Both the position numbers and the translations under genes were made by a program. The notes below the pieces were generated by a model that worked only from the letters and a program-made list of their open reading frames with translations, was not told where the DNA came from and did not search any database. 48,309 nucleotides of DNA from Candidatus Saccharimonadota bacterium (GTDB lineage: Bacteria > Patescibacteriota > Saccharimonadia > Saccharimonadales > JACDBH01), in assembly GCA_013694995.1 (NCBI GenBank), contig JACDBH010000003.1, forward strand, positions 1-48,309, read 5' to 3'. This document shows positions 16,375 to 26,359 of this stretch, piece by piece (the stretch's first letter is position 1; each line of letters starts with the position of its first letter).

Positions 16375-17229
16375 ATGCCCCTAATCACACCAAAGCTAAT
16401 CAAACAACCTCCTTCTTTAAAAAAACGACCTGTCGGCTTATGGCTGTTTATTGTTGCATGCATTGTAGTCGTAGGCCTTTTTATCGTTAAATTAACTGAT
16501 AATAAACATAATACAGCTGTAGTCAGCACAGCTACCGATGTAGTCGAAACTGTAATTCCAAGCGAGCAAGCGATTGCCACGCGGCAATTAAAAAATTTTA
16601 CAGCCACAGAATTTGTCAGCTTATACAATAAATATGCATACCCAAACGTCAAAGAGTTTGACATATCTCCACCTATAACAGGCGATCAAGCGGCAGATGA
16701 AAAAATCCGCACTCTTGCAGTTGCACGTGGCTATATTGGCCGATCAATTGCCATTCCTCCATTAACCGACACAGATAATTACCAGCTACAAGAGCGCGCC
16801 GCATTAGCTTGGCATGAGTTAAGCTCAGCTGCTAAAACTGATAAGCACAGTATAAGTTTGACAGCAGCTTTTAGGACGATTGAAGACCAACGTGAGCTTT
16901 TTAATAATGCACTTTATGCTACAGGTGCGACCAAGGCAGCTATTGCCGCTAGCAAAGCCGACACGGCGGTTAACGGCGTTTTAAATCGTATTGCAGTACC
17001 TGGCTACACTCGGCACCACAGCGGATACACAGTTGATATTAGTTGTGACAGTGATCCTTCGGTGGTATTTGGGGCTAGCAGTTGTTTTACTTGGCTAAGT
17101 AAAAATAATTATGAAAATTGTAAAAAGTACGGCTGGATCCCTAGTTACCCTAAAGGCGCTTCTCAGCAAGGACCGGAGCCCGAGGAGTGGGAATATTCTT
17201 GGGTTGGTTTTGAGGCAGTTTCAGAATAA
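16375..17229 (+). CDS. D-alanyl-D-alanine carboxypeptidase, VanY/M15B family, N-terminal TM
   Basis: SLTAAFRTIEDQ..., PGYTRHHSGYTVDISC, EPEEWEYSWVG. Confidence 0.85.
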   Translation: MPLITPKLIKQPPSLKKRPVGLWLFIVACIVVVGLFIVKLTDNKHNTAVVSTATDVVETVIPSEQAIATRQLKNFTATEFVSLYNKYAYPNVKEFDISPPITGDQAADEKIRTLAVARGYIGRSIAIPPLTDTDNYQLQERAALAWHELSSAAKTDKHSISLTAAFRTIEDQRELFNNALYATGATKAAIAASKADTAVNGVLNRIAVPGYTRHHSGYTVDISCDSDPSVVFGASSCFTWLSKNNYENCKKYGWIPSYPKGASQQGPEPEEWEYSWVGFEAVSE

Positions 17230-17309
17230 ATAAAAAATTTGTTGACAAATAGTCCACACTATTTTTAAAAACTTGTTTTTGCAGCAAAAACCGAGTAAAG
17301 TTTAAGGTA

Positions 17310-18245
17310 ATGCGTAAAGAGTTTCCCCGTATACCGGAAGATTATGTAATGCCTCTAAATATGAACGGCTTAAAAGGCCGGATGCTGCGCATGCCGCCAC
17401 CAAAAAACAAAAAACGCGAGGTGTTATTGGTGTATGGCCACCATTCTTCATTGGAGCGTATGTATAGCTTTGCGCAGGTAATCAATGACTATGCCGGTGT
17501 GACTATGCCAGATTTACCCGGCTTCGGAGGTATGGACAGTTTTTACAAGATAAACGAAAAGCCAGACTTAAATACAATGGCTGATTACGTTGCATCAATT
17601 GTACGATTACGATTCAAAAATAAGAAGTTTACTATCGCCGGCATATCATATGGATTTATAGTTGTCACACGAATGCTGCAACGTTATCCCGATATAGCAA
17701 AACAAGTTGATGATCTTGTTAGTGTAGTCGGTTTTGCACATCATGAGGATTTTATATTTAGTAGCACCCGAAAAACACTTTACCGTGCTGGCACCAAATT
17801 TTTCTCTCATAAGGTACCAGCGGTATTATTTAGAAATATTTTCTTACAACCGATCATACTTCGTGCTTTATATTCTAAGACCCATAATGCAAAACATAAA
17901 TTTGAAGGCCTGGAAGGTCAGGAACGACAAATCCTGACTGACTTTGAAGTATATTTATGGCGCATCAATGATTTGAGGACGCATATGGCTACAAACCACA
18001 GTTTTTTAGTATTTGATAATTGCAGACAAAAAATTGATGTGCACGTCTGGCATATATCTGTAAAAGCCGATAATTATTTTGATAGCCATGTTGTCGAGCA
18101 ACACATGCGGGTAATTTTTAGTGGGTTTACTGATTGTCCTAGTACTGTAAAAAAACACATGCCAAATGTCATAGCTGGAAAGAAAGAAGCCGCAAGAATC
18201 ATGCCCCGTCCTATTCGCCAGCTGTTAAATAAACAGCCATCTTAA
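17310..18245 (+). CDS. Alpha/beta hydrolase
   Basis: LLVYGHHSS, MPDLPGFGGM, nucleophile elbow IAGISYGFIV. Confidence 0.8.
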   Translation: MRKEFPRIPEDYVMPLNMNGLKGRMLRMPPPKNKKREVLLVYGHHSSLERMYSFAQVINDYAGVTMPDLPGFGGMDSFYKINEKPDLNTMADYVASIVRLRFKNKKFTIAGISYGFIVVTRMLQRYPDIAKQVDDLVSVVGFAHHEDFIFSSTRKTLYRAGTKFFSHKVPAVLFRNIFLQPIILRALYSKTHNAKHKFEGLEGQERQILTDFEVYLWRINDLRTHMATNHSFLVFDNCRQKIDVHVWHISVKADNYFDSHVVEQHMRVIFSGFTDCPSTVKKHMPNVIAGKKEAARIMPRPIRQLLNKQPS

Positions 18246-18282
18246 AAGCTGATTTGTGACTAATTCGTGGTAGGATAGATGT

Positions 18283-19413
18283 ATGAAAATTGGCCTAGTC
18301 TGCCCCTATGACTTCTTCCGTCATGGTGCAGTTCAGAAATTAATAACATTACTGGACGAAGAGCTTACACTTAGGGGACACGACATACGTATTATTACAC
18401 CACGGCCACGTAATTATAAAGGCCCGCTTCCTGAGAGGACAATATTCGTTGGTCAATCTGCAAAATGGAACACACCACTCAAGACAACGCTCGAAGTTGG
18501 GATGAGTTTAGAGACTACCGAAATGGAGGAAATGCTCGAGTTAGAGGACTTTGATATAATTCACGTGCATGAACCTGAAATTCCCCTTCTCGGTGCTCAG
18601 ATTGCCTCGCGTTCTATCTGTCCTGTTATAGCAACATTCCACGCAACGATGCCCGAAACATTAATGGCCAAGACGGTTGAGCTATTAAGAATCCCTTATG
18701 CCCGTTCTATATTCCGTAATTTAGCCGCGATGACTGCCGTTTCGGAAAGTGCAGCCAGGTTTGTAAGGGAATGGTCTGAGTTACCGGTAACTATCGTACC
18801 TAATTATATAGATCTTGAACTATACAACTCTCTAGAAAGTATAAAACGTAGCAACAACACTATTCTTTACATTGGTCGGTTAGAGAAACGCAAAGGCGTA
18901 AAGTATCTGCTCAAGGCATTCGCCGAACTAAGTGAGCACGATTCGCAAGTAGAGTTAATAATTGCCGGCGACGGATCGGAGCGTGAGCGCCTTGAAAACT
19001 GGGTAGAAGCCCATCAAGTTCCACGGATTAAGTTCTTAGGTGCCATTACTGAAGCCGAAAAGATGAAGTTACTTCATGAGGCGGCTGTTTTTTGCTCACC
19101 GGCGATTTACGGCGAGAGCTTCGGAGTAGTTCTTCTCGAGGCTATGGCAGCAGGTGCGCCTATAGTTGCAGGCGATAATCCCGGCTATGCCTGTGTGATG
19201 CTAGACCGAGGACTGTTATCGCTAGTTAATCCTAAAGACACCGGAGATTTTGCTCGCCGCTTAGAGCTTTTTCTGCACGACGAGGGTGTTCGTAAAACTT
19301 GGCTTGCTTGGGCCAAAAAATACATCAAACAATTCGATAGTAAACCCGTCATAGATCAGTATGAAAACGTGTATAAATTTGTAGTTACTGAAAAACAAGG
19401 CCAAAAAGCATGA
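18283..19413 (+). CDS. Glycosyltransferase family 4 (PimA-like)
   Basis: MKIGLVCPYDFFRHGAVQ, ILYIGRLEKRKGVKYLLKAF, ESFGVVLLEAMAAGAPIVAGDNPGY. Confidence 0.9.
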   Translation: MKIGLVCPYDFFRHGAVQKLITLLDEELTLRGHDIRIITPRPRNYKGPLPERTIFVGQSAKWNTPLKTTLEVGMSLETTEMEEMLELEDFDIIHVHEPEIPLLGAQIASRSICPVIATFHATMPETLMAKTVELLRIPYARSIFRNLAAMTAVSESAARFVREWSELPVTIVPNYIDLELYNSLESIKRSNNTILYIGRLEKRKGVKYLLKAFAELSEHDSQVELIIAGDGSERERLENWVEAHQVPRIKFLGAITEAEKMKLLHEAAVFCSPAIYGESFGVVLLEAMAAGAPIVAGDNPGYACVMLDRGLLSLVNPKDTGDFARRLELFLHDEGVRKTWLAWAKKYIKQFDSKPVIDQYENVYKFVVTEKQGQKA

Positions 19414-20525
19414 AAATTGGCCTTGTGCTTGATGATACGCTCGACAAGCCCGATGGCGTCCAACAACACGTTTTAACTTTAGGCCAGTGGCTTAGAGGCG
19501 AAGGCCACGTGGTACACTATTTAGTCGCTAACACGGAGCGTACAGACATTCCTAACATTCATTCATTAGGAAAGTTTGCAACCGTCAAATACAACCAAAA
19601 TATAGTTAGGACCCCACTGCCTGCTAATCGTGGTGATATAAAACGGCTACTGGCGGCTGAACAATTTGACGTATTACACGTTCAACTTCCCTATAGCCCA
19701 TTTCTCGCCAAGCAGATTATAAAGAACGCGAGTCAAAAAACTGCTGTGATTGGTACATTTCACATTCTGCCAGCCTCTAAACTTCATGGCTTTAGCAACA
19801 GGCTTCTGAGGCTTGCACTTGGCAAAAGTCTTGAGCGTTTTGATCATATTTTTGCCGTAAGTGAACCAGCAGTTCATTTTGCCCGTAAAACTTATGGTAT
19901 CAATACATCATACCTTCCGAATCCTATCGATGTTCAGTCGTTTCGGAAAGGTAGGCGGTTGGCGCAATATAATGTTAGGAAATTAAATATCGTTTTCTTG
20001 GGTAGGCTTGTCCAAAGGAAAGGGGTACTAGAGTTAATTGGTGCATATAATGCCCTTCCCAATGAACTGGCAGCTCAAACAAGGCTTATTATTTGCGGTA
20101 AAGGACCCCTGAAAGCCAAAGCTAAAAATATGGCCCGAGCAGAAAGAAATATTATTTTTGCCGGATATGTTTCTGAGTCATCAAAGCCAGATTACTTGGC
20201 TTCCGCCGATATTGCTGTTTTCCCATCTTTGGGTGGTGAAAGTTTCGGCATCGTATTAGTAGAAGCAATGGCCGCAGGTGCACGAGTGGTAATTGGAGGT
20301 AATAACGCGGGCTATAAGAGTGTTTTGGGAGCACAGCCGTATTTATTATTTAATCCTAAAGACCAGATTGCTTTCACTAACCACCTATCGTTATTCATAA
20401 CCGATAACTCCTTACGTGATAAGATGTTTTCTTGGCAGCAGGAAACAGTAGGCCAGTATGATATATCAGTTGTCGGGCCTCATCTAATTACTGCATACAA
20501 TAATGCATTGCAGCAGCGAAAATAA
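19410..20525 (+). CDS. Glycosyltransferase family 4 (second, overlapping copy)
   Basis: MKIGLVLDDTLDKPDGVQQHVLTLG, IVFLGRLVQRKGVLELI, ESFGIVLVEAMAAGARVVIGGNNAGY; ATGA overlap with the upstream GT4. Confidence 0.9.
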   Translation: MKIGLVLDDTLDKPDGVQQHVLTLGQWLRGEGHVVHYLVANTERTDIPNIHSLGKFATVKYNQNIVRTPLPANRGDIKRLLAAEQFDVLHVQLPYSPFLAKQIIKNASQKTAVIGTFHILPASKLHGFSNRLLRLALGKSLERFDHIFAVSEPAVHFARKTYGINTSYLPNPIDVQSFRKGRRLAQYNVRKLNIVFLGRLVQRKGVLELIGAYNALPNELAAQTRLIICGKGPLKAKAKNMARAERNIIFAGYVSESSKPDYLASADIAVFPSLGGESFGIVLVEAMAAGARVVIGGNNAGYKSVLGAQPYLLFNPKDQIAFTNHLSLFITDNSLRDKMFSWQQETVGQYDISVVGPHLITAYNNALQQRK

Positions 20526-20541
20526 ATGAGATAATAAAGCT

Positions 20542-21660
20542 ATGCATCTTTTTTCACGAAATAAACAACACGAAGTAGAAATTACTATTTCGAACCGGAC
20601 AGTTGTTAGAGTGCTGTTACTTATTATAATTTCATTTTTACTGCTTTCTGCAGCCCGTCAAGCATCCCATGCCCTATCACTTATATTTATTGCTTTTTTT
20701 CTGTCCCTAGCTCTAAATGCGCCGGTGCATTGGATCGCCCAACGTCTTCCGGGCCGCAAACGGGGTAGTCGTTCCCTGGCGACGACAGTTTCTTTTTTGC
20801 TAGTAATAGCTTTCTTGGGAGTATTTTTGTTTAGTATTGTGCCACCGCTGGTACGTCAAACGGCAACATTTATTGAGGAGGCACCCGGCCTTGTAGACGA
20901 TATCAGGGATGAGAACTCATCTTTGGGTTCGTTTGTCCGACGTAACGGATTGGAGGATCAAGTAGATAAGCTATCCGGCCAGGTGTCGAGTTGGGTTGAG
21001 GGCCTTAGCACAAGTGCAGTTAGTACGGTTACAAAAGTTACCAGCAGTATAGTGGCAATGCTTACCGTGCTGGTCTTGACGTTTATGATGCTGACCGAAG
21101 GGCCACGTTGGAGCCGTTTTGCACGTCGCTTGTTACCGGATGACAAAGAAGCACATGCCGAAAAACTGGTTCATGACATGAATAAAGTTATTCGTGGGTA
21201 TGTCAACGGACAGGTGTTACTAGCTGCTATTGCGGCCGTCCTGATTGCCCCGCCATTATTTATTCTTGGTATCAGTTACCCCTTAGCTCTGATGGTGGTT
21301 GTATTTATCTGCGGTTTAATACCGATGGTCGGGCATACGATTGGAGCGGTTATAGTCAGTCTAGTGGCTCTGTTTACGTCCCCATGGGCGGCGCTGATTA
21401 TTCTTATTTACTACATTACTTACCAGCAGATTGAAAATTATGCTATACAGCCGCGGATTCAGGCAAATAGCACAGATATGTCCCCGCTGCTAGTTTTCTC
21501 ATCGGTTATTATTGGCGTCAGTCTGAATGGGCTAGTTGGCGGTTTGGTAGCGATCCCAATCGCAGGGTGCTTACGTATTCTTGTCCTTGACTACTTAATG
21601 CGCAAGAATTATCTTGAACCAGCAACAGTAAAAGCCATAACTACCCCGAAAAAAGTTTAG
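20542..21660 (+). CDS. AI-2E family transporter (PerM/YtvI-like)
   Basis: Multi-TM; 'VNGQVLLAAIAAVLIAPPLFILGISYPLALMVVVFICGLIPMVGHTIGAV' and 'YYITYQQIENYAIQPRIQ'. Confidence 0.92.
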   Translation: MHLFSRNKQHEVEITISNRTVVRVLLLIIISFLLLSAARQASHALSLIFIAFFLSLALNAPVHWIAQRLPGRKRGSRSLATTVSFLLVIAFLGVFLFSIVPPLVRQTATFIEEAPGLVDDIRDENSSLGSFVRRNGLEDQVDKLSGQVSSWVEGLSTSAVSTVTKVTSSIVAMLTVLVLTFMMLTEGPRWSRFARRLLPDDKEAHAEKLVHDMNKVIRGYVNGQVLLAAIAAVLIAPPLFILGISYPLALMVVVFICGLIPMVGHTIGAVIVSLVALFTSPWAALIILIYYITYQQIENYAIQPRIQANSTDMSPLLVFSSVIIGVSLNGLVGGLVAIPIAGCLRILVLDYLMRKNYLEPATVKAITTPKKV

Positions 21661-23063
21661 TTTCGTTCCCAGATCTGGCCATACGGCGTGTCGCGTACGT
21701 GTATTCCTTGGCTCTTAAGCTCTTCCCGAAGTTGATTAGATCTGTCCCATTCCTGGTTGTCACGGGTTTGCTGACGTGCATCAAGCAATTGTTTTTGTTC
21801 ATTAGTAATATCATCACCGCTTAACAGATCGATACCCAGCAGATCCCTAACGATGTTAAGTAAATTAATAAAGGAATTTTTTGAAATCTCTAGTATACCG
21901 TTAGTAACTTGATTAAATGTCTGATCTATTGCCATAATTGCAGCAGGTGTTAATAAATCATTTTTTAGGCTGTCTATAATTTCTCTTGCAGCACTATCTA
22001 AAATTTCAGGACTGCAGCTATCTTTGGGGCCAGAATCAAGTGTTTGGAATCTTAAAAGTGCTGTATTTTGCCATCTCTGGAGTCTGTTTTGAGCTGCTTC
22101 AAGAATTTCCCAGGTAAAGTTGCCTTCGGTACGGTAGTGTTTTGATAAAATCATGAGTTTGAAAGCATTTAATGACAAACCACGCTGTTTTATATCGTCG
22201 AGCGTAAAAATGTTGCCCAAGGATTTACTCATTTTAGTTCCATTAACCTTTATGTGGTTTGCATGCACCCAAATATTGGCAAATGGCTTACCAGTCAAAG
22301 ACTCAGTTTGGGCAATTTCGTTCGTATGGTGCACGGGAATATGGTCAATGCCGCCGGTATGAATATCAATAGTATCTCCAAGTAGTTGCCGTGCCATTAC
22401 TGAGCATTCTAAATGCCAGCCTGGAAAGCCTTTGCCCCAGGGGCTATCCCATTCCATATCACGCTTTTGATCTTTTAGTGATAATTTCCATAAAGCAAAA
22501 TCTGTCGGATTCTTTTTCCCGGTATCAGCGACTCGAGAACCAAACTGAAGTCCGGCGATATCAAGCCTGGCTAGTTTGCCATAGTCGGATAACTTTGAAG
22601 TATCAAAATAAACCCCGTCTTCTATAACGTAGGTATAACCCTTTTCTTCGAGTCCGCGTATAAATTCGATTTGTTGTTGGATGTAATCAGTTGCTCTTGG
22701 CATATGGTCCGGTCGTATGAGTCCGAGTTTCGTAAATGCCTCCTCGTCTGCTAGAACCATATATTTTTCGGCGACATCCCATGCGGTCGTACCTTCTTTG
22801 AGGGCGCTGGCAAGCATTTTGTCTTCCCCCCCGTCTTCGTTACTTGTTAAATGTCCGACATCAGTGATATTTTGCACCCTATTTACATCATAGCCATCTG
22901 CCTTTAGTACCCGTACTAAAATATCCCAATAAATGTAAGCCACCCAGTTACCAATATGTGGCTGACTGTAGACGGTAAGCCCACAGGTGTACATTTTTAC
23001 CGTATTGTCTGTAGCTGGCCTAAAATCCTCGACCGCTCTCGTCATAGTATTATAAAGTTTCAT
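21657..23063 (-). CDS. cysS: Cysteine--tRNA ligase
   Basis: MYTCGLTVYSQPHIGN, PGWHLECS, HHTNEIAQ, GTKMSKSLGN. Confidence 0.97.
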   Translation of the reverse strand: MKLYNTMTRAVEDFRPATDNTVKMYTCGLTVYSQPHIGNWVAYIYWDILVRVLKADGYDVNRVQNITDVGHLTSNEDGGEDKMLASALKEGTTAWDVAEKYMVLADEEAFTKLGLIRPDHMPRATDYIQQQIEFIRGLEEKGYTYVIEDGVYFDTSKLSDYGKLARLDIAGLQFGSRVADTGKKNPTDFALWKLSLKDQKRDMEWDSPWGKGFPGWHLECSVMARQLLGDTIDIHTGGIDHIPVHHTNEIAQTESLTGKPFANIWVHANHIKVNGTKMSKSLGNIFTLDDIKQRGLSLNAFKLMILSKHYRTEGNFTWEILEAAQNRLQRWQNTALLRFQTLDSGPKDSCSPEILDSAAREIIDSLKNDLLTPAAIMAIDQTFNQVTNGILEISKNSFINLLNIVRDLLGIDLLSGDDITNEQKQLLDARQQTRDNQEWDRSNQLREELKSQGIHVRDTPYGQIWERN

Positions 23064-23065
23064 GA

Positions 23066-24055
23066 CTATTTACTCTCCAGCAATGTCTTAACGCGTTCAA
23101 TGCACTTTTGCTTGATTTCGCTCGCGTCACCCTTATCTACTTTAAAGCCAGCTGCATAAGCATGGCCACCACCGTTCAGCTCCTCTGCTAGCTTAGCAGC
23201 TATTGGTGCACCTTGGTTGCAACGAATTGCCCCTGTTACCCGTCCACTGTCATACTGCTTAATTACAATACTGACAAGAACGCCCGCTGTTAGTAAATGA
23301 TCATTTTGAATCAGGGGGGCTGGATTATAGAGTGGGCTGTATTCATTAATCTCTGCTTGTGGCACAGTAACTATAGCTAATTGATCATGCAACTCGGTAC
23401 GTTCAATCAGTTCTGCTTTATATTTAAAAATGCTCGGTGGCATTTTGTTAAACGATCGGCGTTGTTCTTCCAATTGTGGACGATTGACTCCACTATCGAC
23501 TAGCTCAGCCATAACTCGATAAGTGGCCGCTGATGTATTTTCGGTCGCAAGACCCATGCTGTCCGCCAGGATAGAAGTCATGATATAGCTAGCAGCCTGG
23601 AGGTTTATGGGCCACTCGTGCTGTTTAGCGATAGCGTACAATAATTCACCCGTCGAGACTTTGGTTGGTTCATTAACAACGACAGTGGCAAACGGAATAT
23701 CATTTTGTACTTCGGCATGATGATCGAGTACGATGACCGGCTTAGCCGCTACCCAGCCTTGCGAGCCAGAGCTTGTAAGTTTCTCAAGCAAGGTCATGGT
23801 TGAGGTGTCGACAATAATGCTGGCGTCGAATTGCGAAGGAACATCCTTCTCGACCCGATCCCAGCCGAACAGATACTTGAGGTATTCTGGCATATCGATA
23901 CCGCAGTACAATATCGGTTCTTTGCCCATGTCATGGAAGATTTGTTCTAGAGCCAAAGAGCTCGCTAAAGAATCAGCATCCGGGTTATCAGCCTGAATCA
24001 CTAAAATACGTTGTGACGAACTAATAATATCTTTAATTTCTGGGTAGTCTGCCAT
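23066..24055 (-). CDS. DHH-family phosphoesterase (NrnA/RecJ-like oligoribonuclease)
   Basis: QADNPDADSLASSLAL, VIVLDHHAE, SILADSMGL, GGGHAYAAGF. Confidence 0.92.
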   Translation of the reverse strand: MADYPEIKDIISSSQRILVIQADNPDADSLASSLALEQIFHDMGKEPILYCGIDMPEYLKYLFGWDRVEKDVPSQFDASIIVDTSTMTLLEKLTSSGSQGWVAAKPVIVLDHHAEVQNDIPFATVVVNEPTKVSTGELLYAIAKQHEWPINLQAASYIMTSILADSMGLATENTSAATYRVMAELVDSGVNRPQLEEQRRSFNKMPPSIFKYKAELIERTELHDQLAIVTVPQAEINEYSPLYNPAPLIQNDHLLTAGVLVSIVIKQYDSGRVTGAIRCNQGAPIAAKLAEELNGGGHAYAAGFKVDKGDASEIKQKCIERVKTLLESK

Positions 24056-24096
24056 TACTTTGGTAATTATAGCTGAAAAACAGGGGACGGCCTAGA

Positions 24097-24702
24097 TTAG
24101 AACGTTTGACGGCCCTCAAGGGCACGGCCAAGTGTTATCTGATCGGCATATTCTAAATCAACGCCTATTGGAAGGCCTCTGGCCAAACGTGTAACCTTGA
24201 CTTTTCTTTTACCGATCAGCTGCTGGATATACAAAGCTGTGCTTTCACCTTCCACGCTGGCGTTGGTGGCTAAAATAACTTCCTCTACTTTATCTTCGTC
24301 AATCCTGTCAACTAGTTCACGGATACGCACTTGTTCCGGGCCAATTCCATCTATCGGCGAAACCAAACCACCTAGTACATGGTAGGTGCCTTTGAACTTG
24401 CCGATTTTTTCGAGAGCCATAATATCAAACGGTTCGGCAACGACAGCGACGAGTTGTTTATCTCGTCCCGGATCAGTATAAAGTGGTGAAATTTCCTGGC
24501 CTGCCTCGATGAGTGCAAAAGTCTTTTTGCACAAACCTATACCTGTATGTAAATGCTTCAAAGTTTCGGATAATTGTCGGGCTTTAGAGGGGTCTGTTCT
24601 AAGTAAATAGTAAGCATAGCGTTCGGCCGTGCGGCTGCCGACACCCGGTAGAACACCAAGTGCTTCAATAAGCTTTTGAAGAGTCGATGGTAAGATTGAC
24701 AA
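24097..24702 (-). CDS. recR: Recombination mediator RecR (zinc-finger cysteines mostly lost)
   Basis: LIEALGVLPGVGSRTAERYAYYLL, VVAEPFDIMALEKIGKFKGTYHVLGGLVSPIDGIGPE, ATNASVEGESTALYI, ARGLPIGVDLEYAD. Confidence 0.95.
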   Translation of the reverse strand: MSILPSTLQKLIEALGVLPGVGSRTAERYAYYLLRTDPSKARQLSETLKHLHTGIGLCKKTFALIEAGQEISPLYTDPGRDKQLVAVVAEPFDIMALEKIGKFKGTYHVLGGLVSPIDGIGPEQVRIRELVDRIDEDKVEEVILATNASVEGESTALYIQQLIGKRKVKVTRLARGLPIGVDLEYADQITLGRALEGRQTF

Positions 24703-24714
24703 ATTAATATCGTC

Positions 24715-25008
24715 CTATAACCCCAGGTTGCCTAAAGCACCCATCATTGGCTGCATTTTATCTGCCGCCATTTTCTGGCTTTGCTTGATAGCTGTTTTTA
24801 TAGCATCTTCTATCCAGCGCTCCAGCTGGCCGATATCATCTAAATCAACATACTCTGGATCGATACGAACTTTTTTTATCGCTTGCTCTCCGTTGATTTC
24901 AACCCTAACGGCACCGTCCCCTGCTTCGACGGTTATAATTTCGTTTTGTAATTCTTTCTGAATTTTTTTTACTTTCATAAGCATTTTGGCTTGATCGAAA
25001 CGGCTCAT
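24715..25008 (-). CDS. YbaB/EbfC family nucleoid-associated protein
   Basis: Gene order next to recR; MSRFDQAKMLMKVKKIQKELQNEIITVEAGDGAVRVEINGEQAIKKVRIDPE. Confidence 0.92.
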   Translation of the reverse strand: MSRFDQAKMLMKVKKIQKELQNEIITVEAGDGAVRVEINGEQAIKKVRIDPEYVDLDDIGQLERWIEDAIKTAIKQSQKMAADKMQPMMGALGNLGL

Positions 25009-25068
25009 AGGTCACTCCTTTATTCTTGGTTATATTGTATCAAAAAAAGCTGATTAGGTATTAACAGC

Positions 25069-26250
25069 TCAGAGTTTGCTAGTAAAGGCTGATTTGGTTG
25101 CTTGATTGTTTGGCCAGGCTATAAAATAACGCTGTAAGTTAAAATTTACTGCCGAGCCAATTACAGAAATCAGCAAAATAATTCCCAGCCAACGGGCTAT
25201 TGGATTTCGAGGAAACACATCAAACCATTGGTCAATCAATAATTCTATTCCATATCCAACAACAAAATAAATAAATGGCAGTAATACGATGATTGTATGG
25301 TGGTTAGCGCTCAACCCAATCCATATAATTGCCACCAAAAACACACCAGCCAATACCCAGATACGGTCTAGCTTATAATAACGGGTGACTGCAAAAAGAC
25401 CGTACAGGAACATCACGCTTGTAAAAATATCTAACATGGGCTGTTTGCCAAGCCAGTAAACTGGATCGTTTGGTGAAATCACAAAAATACTCAAAATAAC
25501 CTGTCCTATCTCTTTAAATATTTCAGGCACTGACTCAAACATCGATTGCAGCCCCAAAAAGGCCCGCCAGGTATTTGGGTCACGGATTAGACTTACTACA
25601 AATGGCATGCTTAGAATACTAAATATTAGAGCACAGGCTGCTATAGCTAAAGGAGAAAGTTGGTTAAAAGATTGACGTACCCGTCGGAGTTGCCAGATAG
25701 CGCCCAAAATAATAAATATAACTAATCCCGGAACATATAATGAGGCGCCAATAACAAAACAAGCTAACAGCCACACCGGTAGTACGTGCTTGTCAAAGCG
25801 TAATAGATAACCGACACCAACCAGTACGAGTAGTGATAGCAACATGATATCCGTTGTCGCCAGTCTGGCATAGTGGAGCAGTAAGCTTGAGGTCCCAAAC
25901 ATTAACGAAGCAGCCAATGCTATATTTGTACGCATAAACTTTCGTGATATAAGGAAGAATAATACTATCGCTATGGCCCCTACCAATGCGCTTATCATTC
26001 GTATCGCTATTGTCTTAGTGGTGACCCTTGTGACAACATACATTACAATTTTATAAGGGCCGTTAACTGGATTTTCAAATATTTCGGCTATACTGTCACT
26101 GGCTTGTACGGTCGCGACTTCTGGCTCGCTTAGGGCGGGGGTTAAGCTACCTAGTTTATAACCCATCAAAGCAATGATCGAAACCAATGCAAAAACTGTT
26201 AACAGGAAAGGCCGCCCCATAGCTAACGCTAGATTCCACAATTTTCTCAT
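25069..26250 (-). CDS. GT39/ArnT-like membrane glycosyltransferase
   Basis: Polytopic; N-terminal SEPEVATVQASDSIAEIFENPVNGP...; RMISALVGAIAIVLFFLISRKF. Confidence 0.7.
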   Translation of the reverse strand: MRKLWNLALAMGRPFLLTVFALVSIIALMGYKLGSLTPALSEPEVATVQASDSIAEIFENPVNGPYKIVMYVVTRVTTKTIAIRMISALVGAIAIVLFFLISRKFMRTNIALAASLMFGTSSLLLHYARLATTDIMLLSLLVLVGVGYLLRFDKHVLPVWLLACFVIGASLYVPGLVIFIILGAIWQLRRVRQSFNQLSPLAIAACALIFSILSMPFVVSLIRDPNTWRAFLGLQSMFESVPEIFKEIGQVILSIFVISPNDPVYWLGKQPMLDIFTSVMFLYGLFAVTRYYKLDRIWVLAGVFLVAIIWIGLSANHHTIIVLLPFIYFVVGYGIELLIDQWFDVFPRNPIARWLGIILLISVIGSAVNFNLQRYFIAWPNNQATKSAFTSKL

Positions 26251-26359
26251 AATGCTTAAGTGGAATTATAGCATTTTGGGAGTAATAAAATAGAAATTAG
26301 TACTTATGAATTAATAAAAAGCACTTTAGGACAGTATTTATATTTTATTAAAGTCGCTC

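Noticed and set aside
16206-16664. Minus-strand 152-aa ORF across the sodC/vanY junction
   Set aside because: Overlaps two well-supported plus-strand genes.
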